A stretch of 64,000 bases of DNA from an uncultured Eubacteriales bacterium. GTDB taxonomy: Bacteria; Bacillota; Clostridia; Christensenellales; Aristaeellaceae. Position numbers and translations under genes: made by a program. Below, in pieces: positions 9,201 through 15,756 of the stretch; within the stretch, counting starts at the first letter, position 1; every line of letters starts with the position of its first letter. The stretch lies in contig CACXHB010000030.1 of the NCBI GenBank assembly GCA_902767315.1, positions 1 through 64,000 on the forward strand, written 5' to 3'. Below the pieces are notes generated by a model that was not told the DNA's origin, did not search any database, and saw only the letters and a program-made list of their open reading frames with translations.

Positions 9201-11454
9201 GGCCATGAACGTGGACGAAAACGCCATGGTCCCCGGCGAAACCTACGGATTGCGCATCACGGCCAACGGCGAGGGCGAAACGGTGGACGAAACCGTCTAC
9301 CTGGCCGCGCCTGAGGAAGCGACTCCCGAACCCACTCAGGAGATTACGCCCGAACCTACGGAAGCGGTAACGGAAGAGCCCACCGTGGAACCCACGGAAG
9401 AGCCTACCGTGGAACCGACGGAGGAGCCTACGCCCGAACCGACGGAGGAGCCTACGCCTGAACCCACGGAGGAGCCTACGCCCGAACCCACGGTCGAGCC
9501 CACGCCCGAACCCACAGTCGAGCCGACGCCCGTGCAGGTGCAGGTAACGGTGGACGACGCGACGCTGGCGGACGATGTGTATTACATCGGCGAGGAAACC
9601 ACGGCGCTGATTTCCTGGAGCAGCACCGGCGAGGCCACCAGTTACACCCTCTATCTGAAGGATGCGGAGGGCAACGTGCTGCAGCAGGCGGACAACACCG
9701 AATATACAGCCATGTACATGGCGGGCGCGAACCTGCCGGAAGGCAATGTATACAGCGTGACCGTAGTGGCCCACGAACCCAGCGGCGATGTGGAATCTAC
9801 GATCTATATCGCGCGGGCGGCGGCCCAGACGGAAGCCCCTGCCGAACCCGCGAAAGCTCCCGCAGAACAGAACCCCGAAGTTACGCCGGAGCCTGTGGAA
9901 GAACCGGCGCACACCGTAAGCCAGCCCACGGTCAACGTGGAAAATTACGCCAATTTCGACGGCAATGTCTACTGGATTGACGGCGACAGCGTGACCATTA
10001 CCTGGAGCACGGAAGGCGATCTGGCTTACTACAACGTGTACCTTTACGGCGCGGACGGCACGATGATCAATTCCGCGGCGGAGGTTACCACCAATTCCCT
10101 GAACCTGAATGCCGGCGCCTTTGAGGCGGGCAGCGTTTACACCCTGACGATCTGCGCGGTGCCGGTGGACGGCACGGAGGAAACCGGCGCTTCTGCCAGC
10201 GTGAATCTGGCCAAGGCCGCCCAGCAGCCCACGGAACCGGAGATTACCCCCGAACCCGAGCAGCCCGCGGAACCGGAGATTACCCCCGAACCCGAGCAGC
10301 CCGCGGAGCCTGTGTACAACGTGAGCGCACCGGTGGTGAACATCGAAGGCAGCGACGCATACGACGGCGTAAACTGCGCATTCACTGGCGATTTGAGCGT
10401 CAGCTGGTATGCGGAGGGCGACGTGGGAAGCTATGACCTGTATCTGTATGATCAGGACGGCAATGTGGTTTCACAGGCGGCCGGCGTAACCCAGACCAGC
10501 GTGAACCTGGCGGCGGACAACTTCGCCGAGGGCGCGGCGTACACCCTGGAAATCGTGGCGATTCCGGTAAACGGCACGGCTGAAAACGGCGCGTCCACCC
10601 GGATTACCCTGACCCGCACGGCCCCGGCTCAGCCGGAACAGCCTGCGGAACCGGAGATCACCCCCGAGCCCCAGCAGCCCGCGGAGCCTGTGTACAACGT
10701 GAGCGCACCGGTGGTGAACATCGAAGGCAGCGACGCATTTGACGGCGCATATTGCACTTTCAGCAATGATCTGAGCGTCAGCTGGTATGCGGAGGGCGAC
10801 GTGGGAAGCTATGACCTGTATCTGTACGATCAGGACGGCGATCCCCTGTCGCAGGTGAACGGCGTGACCCAGACCAGCATGAACCTGGCGGCGGACAATT
10901 TCGCCGAGGGCGCGGCGTACACCCTGGAAATCGTGGCGATTCCGGTAAACGGCACGGCCGAAAACGGCGCGTCTACCCGGATCACCCTGACCCGCACGGC
11001 TCCGGCTCAGCCGGAACAGCCTGCGGAACCCGATTATACCGAACCGGAACAGCCCGCGGAACCTGATTATACCGAACCGGAACAGCCCACCGAGCCCGAT
11101 GATTCTGAGCCCGACTATTCCGAGCCGGTGCAGCAGGGCATGTGGGATACGCCCATGGACGGTACTTCCGATTGGGAGAAGATTTCCAACTATCAGCGCA
11201 AGCTGGTGGAATGGGGCTGGATGAGCTTCGAGGGTGAAGGCGCGGCCACGGAAGGTGTGTTCGACCAGACCACCATGATTGCCACCCGGAACCTGCAGGA
11301 GTACATCAACAGCCTGTATGTGAGCGATTCCGGATTTGTGCCGCTGGAGGTCATTGATCTGAACGCAGACGCGCCGTATGTGGGCGTGGATACCCTGCAG
11401 ATGATCATGCCCGATACCGCAACGCAGACCTTCGTGAATCCCGACATGATGTAA
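6238..11454 (+). CDS. Giant exported protein: peptidoglycan-binding modules, Ig-like repeats and Pro/Glu/Thr linkers
   Basis: A 1738-residue secreted or wall-associated protein. A signal peptide ends near residue 22 (GLA-D). Residues about 25-340 look like a beta-propeller (repeated short strands such as TRVVYLVETG). Four PG_binding_1 modules follow at roughly 373-440, 450-516, 525-590 and 598-668; each has an LGYL.. and DGIFGPRT-like core, with the third degenerate. About seven Ig/fibronectin-like modules fill 680-1590, separated by linkers rich in PTPEPTEEPT (notably 1028-1098). The C-terminal 90 residues resemble another peptidoglycan-binding fold. No catalytic domain or LPXTG anchor is visible, so wall attachment through the binding modules is inferred. 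An AAGGAGG site precedes the ATG. It may act in adhesion or wall architecture; the true function is unknown. Confidence 0.85.
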   Translation: MKKRFAALLTAVLLCLSCTGLADVVVQNDHISAYLDSTGGVILTGYDTRINATDAYTLVAIDATRVVYLVETGTDGVYNLVCADFATSTETVMAQGVTLACGYGGEGIYFVTAQEPAKVQYLTYGGALKEIYSSEENVEDLQISYHGLMICFAQDAGAVVLDGTFGMVSEFNGQLGVERRVMNGKDLILTASGDLYLDDPTQIFTSKIAGDVDQFETMDGYVYYITEAKEGRVLRQYSPDTLSWQDVNMNGLGQPQCLTASYDQALVMADTGKVYAIRGESCTVTEFATVTVPQGVDMKNVSIRGVSGQLNVYAQEPEDAGYVLAFNFNFVSDSGNGIYDEAAQANEKTKITLLAMTPLSSEINTFDILTPARKYQVLSYGSRGDAVSELQQALTDLGYLNDKVDGIFGPRTRYAVRLFQDFNGFKVTGIADKDTQEYLFDGNPPVYDKYRQISYGARGLRVTEMQERLRYLGYMADPADGIYGPYTREGVRLFQEENGLNQSGVADAKTLKAIYSVTAPKCSSYFEMNYGDSGWRVRAMNRRLKELYYLEGTAGSTYNSATKAAVKLFQRECGMVQSGVASAYMQQKLFSRNAPTYSGYITLRRGDNNDRVAELQRRLRDLGYLDSGDVDGYYGRRTAAAVKEFQKMAGLPITGVADPVTQELLFGPDAPYKPVIAEISAPKFYISNYSDETQPGRYTVNEGSVTIGWQVTGSVDGYYMEITDGSGCLVRNGYLYDTEIKLDVTALHANEAYTITISAIPENGTMKNAKTSSITIVTPVREEPTPEPTPVPTPEVLPTVEPTPTPEVTPVPPVDVPVISVSGDYAMDGNVYVVGAEGARFAWTRVEGVSYNLTLKDAEGNAVKTLEDVSDNFVTLQSADLTEGVTYTLEVRAYYTGTDANAGRATNIQLTAASTQPDPTEPPATEAPVQPIVINITVINADKIGDTWYLGQDARVEWQADGDVKDYSVEMIDGQGNVLSGEYNTAEMAMNVDENAMVPGETYGLRITANGEGETVDETVYLAAPEEATPEPTQEITPEPTEAVTEEPTVEPTEEPTVEPTEEPTPEPTEEPTPEPTEEPTPEPTVEPTPEPTVEPTPVQVQVTVDDATLADDVYYIGEETTALISWSSTGEATSYTLYLKDAEGNVLQQADNTEYTAMYMAGANLPEGNVYSVTVVAHEPSGDVESTIYIARAAAQTEAPAEPAKAPAEQNPEVTPEPVEEPAHTVSQPTVNVENYANFDGNVYWIDGDSVTITWSTEGDLAYYNVYLYGADGTMINSAAEVTTNSLNLNAGAFEAGSVYTLTICAVPVDGTEETGASASVNLAKAAQQPTEPEITPEPEQPAEPEITPEPEQPAEPVYNVSAPVVNIEGSDAYDGVNCAFTGDLSVSWYAEGDVGSYDLYLYDQDGNVVSQAAGVTQTSVNLAADNFAEGAAYTLEIVAIPVNGTAENGASTRITLTRTAPAQPEQPAEPEITPEPQQPAEPVYNVSAPVVNIEGSDAFDGAYCTFSNDLSVSWYAEGDVGSYDLYLYDQDGDPLSQVNGVTQTSMNLAADNFAEGAAYTLEIVAIPVNGTAENGASTRITLTRTAPAQPEQPAEPDYTEPEQPAEPDYTEPEQPTEPDDSEPDYSEPVQQGMWDTPMDGTSDWEKISNYQRKLVEWGWMSFEGEGAATEGVFDQTTMIATRNLQEYINSLYVSDSGFVPLEVIDLNADAPYVGVDTLQMIMPDTATQTFVNPDMM
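9330..9535 (+). repeat. Low-complexity repeat encoding PTPEPTEEPT-type linker
   Basis: About 200 bases of tandem near-copies of a 12-15 base unit coding for alternating Pro, Thr and Glu, inside the giant exoprotein gene. It encodes an extended acidic linker, is a likely site of replication slippage, and should vary in length between strains. Confidence 0.8.
10303..11035 (+). repeat. Two near-identical tandem 378-base repeats encoding Ig-like modules
   Basis: The segment beginning GCGGAGCCTGTGTACAAC at 10303 recurs at 10681, an offset of exactly 378 bases (126 codons). The copies agree over nearly all of their length, including synonymous positions, differing mainly around 10361-10400 versus 10739-10778 and around 10465-10485 versus 10843-10863. 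Synonymous-site identity points to a recent duplication or ongoing gene conversion. Confidence 0.88.
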
Positions 11455-11463
11455 CAGAACCAT

Positions 11464-11543
11464 GGGGCGGCCTTGCCGAAAAGCGAGTGCCGCCCCGATC
11501 TTCTATCGTTTCAACAATTGAGAGCTGTCCGGCGGGCAGCTCT
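11464..11543 (+). terminator. Two consecutive hairpins after the giant exoprotein gene
   Basis: The first is GGGGCGGC (11464-11471) pairing perfectly with GCCGCCCC (11489-11496). The second is AGAGCTGTCC (11521-11530) pairing with GGGCAGCTCT (11534-11543) through one G-U, followed by TCTCTTGT. Together they probably separate the exoprotein transcript from the LysR gene. Confidence 0.6.
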
Positions 11544-11575
11544 TCTCTTGTAAAGGGGTCGCGCCGCGTGATACA

Positions 11576-12478
11576 ATGGAGCGTGAGGCGATAAAGAAGG
11601 AATTGCGGGTGCTGAAATATTTTCTGGCGGTGGCCAGGGAGGAGAACATTACCCGTGCCGCGGAACAGCTGCACGTTTCCCGGCCCGCCGTATCCCGGCA
11701 GATTGCTCAATTGGAGGAGAAACTGGGCATCCGGGCCTTTGAACGCAAGGGCAAGCGGGTGACACTGACGGAGGAGGGGCGGCTGCTCCGGCGGAGGGCC
11801 CAGGAAATGTTGGATCTGGCGGAGAAAACCGCCCGGGATTTTCGACGGGAGCCCCATCAACTGACCGGAGAAATCGCCATCGGCAGCGGGGAACTGATGG
11901 GCTTTTCCCAATTTGCCGAACTGCTGGGGCGCTTTGCCGGGGAACATCCCGGCGTGCGATACACGCTGTTCAGCGCGGGCGCGGATCTGATTCGGGAGCG
12001 GATTGACAACGGTACCCTGGATTTGGGCATTTTCTCCCTGCCGGCGGAATTGGAGCGATATGATTTTCTGAAATTTCCATCGGAAGAGGAATTCGGAATT
12101 TTAACGCCTGAGGACGGCGCGTTGGCGAATAAACAGGCGATAGCCCCGGAGGATTTGGTGGACGTGCCGCTGATATTGCCGGAACGGACGCTGGTGCAGC
12201 GGGAACTGGCCCGATGGTTTGGCGATTCTTATCACCGGCTGCGGGTGACGGCTACCTATAATCTTCTGTACAACGCCGCGATACTGGTGCAGAAGGGGAT
12301 GGGCGCGGCGCTGTGTCTGCGGTTGGAGTGCAATTACGAGGGGCTGAAGTTTGTGCCGCTAGCCCCGCCGTCTCTGGAATTGGGGGCGGCGTTGGCATGG
12401 AAAAAACAGCAGGCGTATCCTCCGGCGGTGAGTGCGTTGATCGATTTTGCCCGGCTGAAAAATAACTTTTTGTTATAA
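11576..12478 (+). CDS. LysR-family transcriptional regulator
   Basis: A 300-residue regulator with an N-terminal winged helix-turn-helix (VAREENITRAAEQLHVSR, then PAVSRQIAQLEEKLG, about residues 17-50) and a C-terminal periplasmic-binding-like effector domain. It lies just upstream of, and on the same strand as, the reductase/flavodoxin/CMD cluster, which is its most likely target. The start is debatable. ATG 11576 keeps the family-conserved ELRVLKYF beginning but has no ribosome site, and a possible promoter (TTGTAA, 18 bases, TACAAT at 11572-11577) overlaps it. GTG 11609 has AAGAAGGAA six bases upstream and would give 289 residues. Confidence 0.88.
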   Translation: MEREAIKKELRVLKYFLAVAREENITRAAEQLHVSRPAVSRQIAQLEEKLGIRAFERKGKRVTLTEEGRLLRRRAQEMLDLAEKTARDFRREPHQLTGEIAIGSGELMGFSQFAELLGRFAGEHPGVRYTLFSAGADLIRERIDNGTLDLGIFSLPAELERYDFLKFPSEEEFGILTPEDGALANKQAIAPEDLVDVPLILPERTLVQRELARWFGDSYHRLRVTATYNLLYNAAILVQKGMGAALCLRLECNYEGLKFVPLAPPSLELGAALAWKKQQAYPPAVSALIDFARLKNNFLL

Positions 12479-12498
12479 TGAACGATGATGGATAAGCA

Positions 12499-12527
12499 TT
12501 AGACATTTTAGGGGAAAAACGTATAAT
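12499..12527 (+). promoter_or_regulatory. Promoter of the aldo/keto reductase gene cluster
   Basis: TTAGAC (12499-12504), a 17-base spacer and a perfect TATAAT (12522-12527) lie 45 bases before the reductase start, in the gap downstream of the LysR gene where a LysR-regulated promoter would be expected. Confidence 0.65.
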
Positions 12528-12571
12528 AGAGGCAGAGACGGTTTTTCAGAAAAACGGCAGGAGGCGGAAAG

Positions 12572-13609
12572 ATGCGATACGGCAATTTGGGCAATACGGA
12601 TTTGCGGGTTTCTCGGATTTGCATGGGCTGCATGGGATTTGGCGATCCCGGCCGCGGTCAGCACGCCTGGACGCTGCAGGAAGAGGATTCCCGGAAGATT
12701 ATCCGCCGGGGCTTGGAAAGCGGAATCAACTTTTACGACACGGCCATCGGTTATCAGGGAGGCACCAGCGAACAGTTTGTGGGCCGGGCCCTGCGAGATT
12801 TCAGCCGGCGGGAGGACGTGGTGGTGGCCACGAAATTTCCGCCCCGCACCCAGGAGGAAATTCAGAAGGGCGTTACTGGGCAGCAGCACGTGCTGAACCG
12901 GCTGGACACCAGCCTGAAAAATCTGGGTATGGATTATGTGGATCTGTACATCTGCCACATGTGGGACTACCTTACGCCTATTGAGGAGATTCTGGAGGGC
13001 ATGACCCAGGCGGTGAAGGCGGGCAAGGCCCGGTATATCGGCATTTCCAACTGCTTTGCATGGCAGCTGTGCAAGGCCAACGCCCTGGCGGAGAGGGAAG
13101 GATTTGAAAAATTTATTTCGATTCAGGGGCACTACAACCTGATTTTCCGGGAGGAAGAGCGGGAGATGATTCCCTACTGTCAGAAGGAGCACATCGCCGT
13201 GACTCCCTACAGTCCCCTGGCGGGGGGCCGCCTTTCCCGAAAACCGGGGCAGACCACCCGGCGGCTGGAGCAGGATGCTTACGCCCACCTGAAATACGAC
13301 GCGACCCAGGAAACCGACGGGCAGATCATTGCCCGGGTGGCGGAAATTGCCGAAAAGCGCGGGGTATCCATGGCGGCAGTTTCCCTGGCATGGCTGCTGG
13401 AAAAGGGCGCGTTCCCGGTGACGGGCATGACCAGGGAAAGCCATTTGCAGGGCGCGGTGCAGGCGGCCGAGATGCAGCTTACGCCGGAGGAAACGGCCTA
13501 TCTGGAGGCGCCGTACGTGCCCCACGCCCTGGTGGGGGTAATGGCCCAGAACACCCGGGCCGCCGCCGGGGAAAAGCAGGTATGGACCGTGGAGGACAAA
13601 AAAGCATAA
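12572..13609 (+). CDS. Aldo/keto reductase
   Basis: A 345-residue NADPH-dependent oxidoreductase with the (beta/alpha)8 aldo/keto reductase fold. The catalytic tetrad is recognisable: Asp and Tyr in YDTAIGYQGGTSEQ (about residues 54-67), Lys in VVVATKFPPR (about 84-93) and His in YICHMWD (about 127-133). The C-terminal part carries a cofactor-binding segment (ISNCFAWQ) and PVTGMTRESHLQGA near the end. An AGGAGG site precedes ATG 12572. The gene is followed by flavodoxin and CMD-type genes, suggesting a small redox operon whose substrate cannot be read from sequence. Confidence 0.9.
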   Translation: MRYGNLGNTDLRVSRICMGCMGFGDPGRGQHAWTLQEEDSRKIIRRGLESGINFYDTAIGYQGGTSEQFVGRALRDFSRREDVVVATKFPPRTQEEIQKGVTGQQHVLNRLDTSLKNLGMDYVDLYICHMWDYLTPIEEILEGMTQAVKAGKARYIGISNCFAWQLCKANALAEREGFEKFISIQGHYNLIFREEEREMIPYCQKEHIAVTPYSPLAGGRLSRKPGQTTRRLEQDAYAHLKYDATQETDGQIIARVAEIAEKRGVSMAAVSLAWLLEKGAFPVTGMTRESHLQGAVQAAEMQLTPEETAYLEAPYVPHALVGVMAQNTRAAAGEKQVWTVEDKKA

Positions 13610-13628
13610 CGAAAACGGAGGGTACAGG

Positions 13629-14140
13629 ATGAAACGAGCGTTGACGCTTATGGTGCTGGCGGCGCTGATTTTGCCGGCGAGTCTGGCCATGGCGGAAGAA
13701 GAAGCGGCCTTTGCGCCCACGGATTCCAAAATACTGGTGGCGTGCTTTTCCGCCACGGGGAACACCTGGCCCCTGGCCCAGGCGGCCGCGGAATATCTGA
13801 ACGCGGAGCTGTTCCGCATTCAGCCGGAAACGCCGTATACCGCCGAGGATCTGGATTACAACAACGACGAATGCCGGGCCAATCAGGAGATGTCAGATGA
13901 AACCTGCCGCCCGACGCTGGCGGAAACGGTGCCGAACATGGAGCAATATGACGTCGTGATTCTGGCGTTTCCCATCTGGTGGGGACAGGCCCCCCGAATC
14001 GTAGAAACCTTTGTGGAGGCCCACGATCTTTCTGGGAGGACGTTATCTGGCTGGAGGGAGCGCGTTTTTCCGCCGATACCGGGGCGGAGGAGCTGGCGGA
14101 ATGGTTCCGGGAAATGGGCATAGCACCGTATCAGAAATAA
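13629..14140 (+). pseudogene. Flavodoxin, disrupted by an internal frameshifting deletion
   Basis: The N-terminal part is a normal exported-type flavodoxin: signal-like MKRALTLMVLAALILPASLA, then the FMN phosphate loop CFSATGNTWPLAQ (about residues 40-52) and AFPIWWGQAPRIVETF (about 116-131). After DLSG (about residue 139) the frame changes. The original C-terminus continues in a different frame from about 14036: GAG GAC GTT ATC TGG encodes EDVIWLEGARFSADT, then EELAEWFREMG, and stops at TAA 14138-14140. Compared with intact family members, about 25-30 residues holding the second FMN loop are missing at the junction. The unshifted frame instead runs to a nonsense tail ending at 14123. It is probably inactive. 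Confidence 0.8.
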
Positions 14141-14159
14141 AAACAGGAGGAGAAATAAT

Positions 14160-14463
14160 ATGGCGATCAAGCAGACGGCGGGCAGAGACGCCCTGGGAGA
14201 ATTTGCACCGAAATTTGCGGAACTGAACGACGACGTTCTTTTCGGCCAGGTATGGAGCCGGGAGGACAAGCTTTCCCTGCGGGACCGGTCTGTTGTGACG
14301 GTGACGGCGCTGATGGCCCAGGGGTTGGTGGATTATTTCTTCCGTTATCACCTGGAAAGCGCCCGTGAAAACGGTATTACCCGTGAAGAAATTGCGGAAG
14401 CGCTGGTCCAAGGCCTGGGCGGCATTTATTATGGTCAAAGAAGTCTGGAAGGACGAGGAATAA
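14160..14463 (+). pseudogene. Carboxymuconolactone decarboxylase-type protein, disrupted by a short frameshifting deletion
   Basis: The first 85 codons match the CMD/AhpD-like family (AGRDALGEFAPKFAELNDDV, then LSLRDRSVVTVTALMAQGL and NGITREEIAEAL). The family continues with a His-Ala-Ala-Phe-Tyr-Ala-Gly-Trp-type motif and a KAWAAF helix. Here that His-containing stretch is absent, and WSKAWAAFIMVKEVWKDEE follows in a different frame, beginning at about 14403 and stopping at TAA 14461-14463. Roughly 25 bases appear to be lost. The unshifted frame reads on through the terminator and promoter to 14567, which is not plausible as protein. A GGAGGAG site precedes ATG 14160. Confidence 0.8.
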
Positions 14464-14467
14464 AGCA

Positions 14468-14524
14468 CCCCGATCCCTTCGGGGAAAACAGCCTTCGGCG
14501 ATTGACAAACCGCCGGAGGCTGTT
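14468..14524 (+). terminator. Double hairpin after the CMD-type gene
   Basis: A small hairpin, CCCCGA (14468-14473) with TCGGGG (14479-14484), is followed by a larger one, AACAGCCTTCGGCG (14487-14500) with CGCCGGAGGCTGTT (14511-14524), with one G-U pair. The larger stem contains the -35 and spacer of the next gene's promoter. Confidence 0.65.
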
Positions 14525-14530
14525 TATAAT
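14502..14530 (+). promoter_or_regulatory. Perfect consensus sigma-A promoter of the MBL-fold gene
   Basis: TTGACA (14502-14507), exactly 17 bases, then TATAAT (14525-14530), 33 bases before the ATG at 14564. Both hexamers match the consensus exactly, which is rare, and the element overlaps the terminator stem of the upstream cluster. Confidence 0.9.
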
Positions 14531-14563
14531 GATGGGCAAAAGCGTATTGGAAGGAGAGACTCC

Positions 14564-15427
14564 ATGAAACTGAAATACCTGGGAACCGCGGCTGCGGAGG
14601 GCATTCCCGCGCTGTTTTGCCGGTGTGAAATGTGCGCCTATGCCCGCAAGGCCGGCGGCAAGGAGATTCGACGCAGGGCGGGCGCGCTGCTGGACGGCAC
14701 GCTGAAGCTGGATTTCGGCCCGGATTCCTATTGGCAGATGATTTCTGAAAACCTGGATTACACGGACATTCACGCGGTGCTGATTACTCACAGCCACGAA
14801 GACCATCTGGAGCCCTGCGACGTGACCTATCGTCGGCCCGGCTTTGCCAACAAATTGGACGGCGACCGCCCCATGACCGTTTACGGCAACGGCAAGGTGA
14901 TGCAGGTATTGGAGAAATACAGCGTAGGCCCCTGGCAGAACAAAAAGCAGCTGCAGGCCTTTGAAACCGTGGAAATCGAGGGCTATCAGGTGACGCCTTT
15001 GGAGGCGGTGCATTGCCTCAGCTGGGAACCGGACGCTCGTTGGCCCGTGGTTTTCGAAAATCGGGCGTATCTGCGGGGGGAAGAGGCGTTTATCTATCTC
15101 ATTGAAAAGGATGGAAAAAAGCTGCTGTATGCCCACGACACCGATGAACTTACCCCGGCGGACATGGACTATCTGGCAGGAAAGAAAATCGACCTGATCT
15201 CGCTGGACTGCACCAACGGCGTGATTCAGGCGGAATACATCGGCCACATGGGCGCGGCGGACAACCTGCGCATGCGGGAAAAGCTGCTTGCCTGCGGCGC
15301 GGCGGATGCGCATACCATTTTTGTGGCCAATCATTTTTCCCACAATGGCGCGGCCCCCATGGCGGAACTGCAGAAGCAGCTGCCGGGCTTTATCGTGGCC
15401 TACGACGGCATGGAAATCGAATTCTGA
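14564..15427 (+). CDS. MBL-fold metallo-hydrolase (PhnP-like)
   Basis: A 287-residue metal-dependent hydrolase. The metal-binding signature ITHSHEDHLEPCD lies near residues 74-86, and further ligands are expected at VHCLSW (about 148) and YAHDTDEL (about 187). The N-terminus (LGTAAAEGIPALFCRCEMC) resembles PhnP-type phosphodiesterases, which often begin with such a Cys-rich loop. A GGAGAG site precedes the start. It has its own consensus promoter and so is probably a constitutively expressed single gene. The natural substrate is not deducible; phosphodiesters are a reasonable guess. Confidence 0.85.
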   Translation: MKLKYLGTAAAEGIPALFCRCEMCAYARKAGGKEIRRRAGALLDGTLKLDFGPDSYWQMISENLDYTDIHAVLITHSHEDHLEPCDVTYRRPGFANKLDGDRPMTVYGNGKVMQVLEKYSVGPWQNKKQLQAFETVEIEGYQVTPLEAVHCLSWEPDARWPVVFENRAYLRGEEAFIYLIEKDGKKLLYAHDTDELTPADMDYLAGKKIDLISLDCTNGVIQAEYIGHMGAADNLRMREKLLACGAADAHTIFVANHFSHNGAAPMAELQKQLPGFIVAYDGMEIEF

Positions 15428-15441
15428 CAAGCGCATAAAAA

Positions 15442-15473
15442 CGCCCCGGCAGAGAAAATTCTTTGCCGGGGCG
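15442..15473 (-). terminator. Bidirectional terminator between convergent genes
   Basis: CGCCCCGGCA and TGCCGGGGCG pair perfectly around an AT-rich loop. On the minus strand the stem is followed by TTTTTA, so it mainly terminates the small minus-strand gene, and it can also stop the MBL-fold transcript. Confidence 0.8.
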
Positions 15474-15480
15474 CGTCTGT

Positions 15481-15732
15481 TCATCCCTGCAGGCCCTGTT
15501 CCTGACGCTCCATGTTTTCGATGACCACGTCGTAAATTTCGCCCTGAGAGGCGGCGAATTCCAACAGCTGCCAGGGCTCGTTGGTGTGGAAATGAATCTT
15601 GAAAAATTCCGAATCGCCCACGGCCAGCAGGCAGTCTCCCTTGAAATGCTCGGTGATGTACTGAACCATGGCTTCTTCCGAAAGCTTGCAGCCTTCGATG
15701 AGCATCTGTGTATCAAATTTGAATTCCAACAT
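15481..15732 (-). CDS. Small protein resembling a C-terminal segment of DAK2/FakA (YloV-type) kinases
   Basis: An 83-residue protein. GDCLLAVGDSEFFKIHFHTN (about residues 32-51) and IYDVVIENMERQE near the end match the stretch of FakA/YloV fatty-acid-kinase proteins that usually reads GDxLxVVGD..KIHVHTN and ends ENMREQ. Standing alone it lacks the kinase (DhaL) domain, so catalysis is unlikely; it may be a ligand-binding or regulatory remnant, or an independent small family. The start at 15732 is set by AAAGGAGGAATTTTC; a longer frame begins inside that ribosome site. It sits 24 bases after the MATE gene, probably in the same transcript. Confidence 0.7.
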   Translation of the reverse strand: MLEFKFDTQMLIEGCKLSEEAMVQYITEHFKGDCLLAVGDSEFFKIHFHTNEPWQLLEFAASQGEIYDVVIENMERQEQGLQG

Positions 15733-15756
15733 GAAAATTCCTCCTTTGAGCAATGA

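Noticed and set aside
9330-9535. Short regular repeats that could suggest a CRISPR array
   Set aside because: The units are directly adjacent without unique spacers and encode an in-frame Pro/Thr/Glu linker.
5098-9912. Very long minus-strand open frame of 1604 codons
   Set aside because: It is the antisense shadow of the permease and exoprotein genes in GC-rich DNA; the composition is rich in His, Arg and Gly with no domain and no ribosome site.
14464-14567. C-terminal extension of the CMD-type frame
   Set aside because: It translates the terminator hairpins and the next gene's promoter, so it is a result of the frameshift and not real protein.
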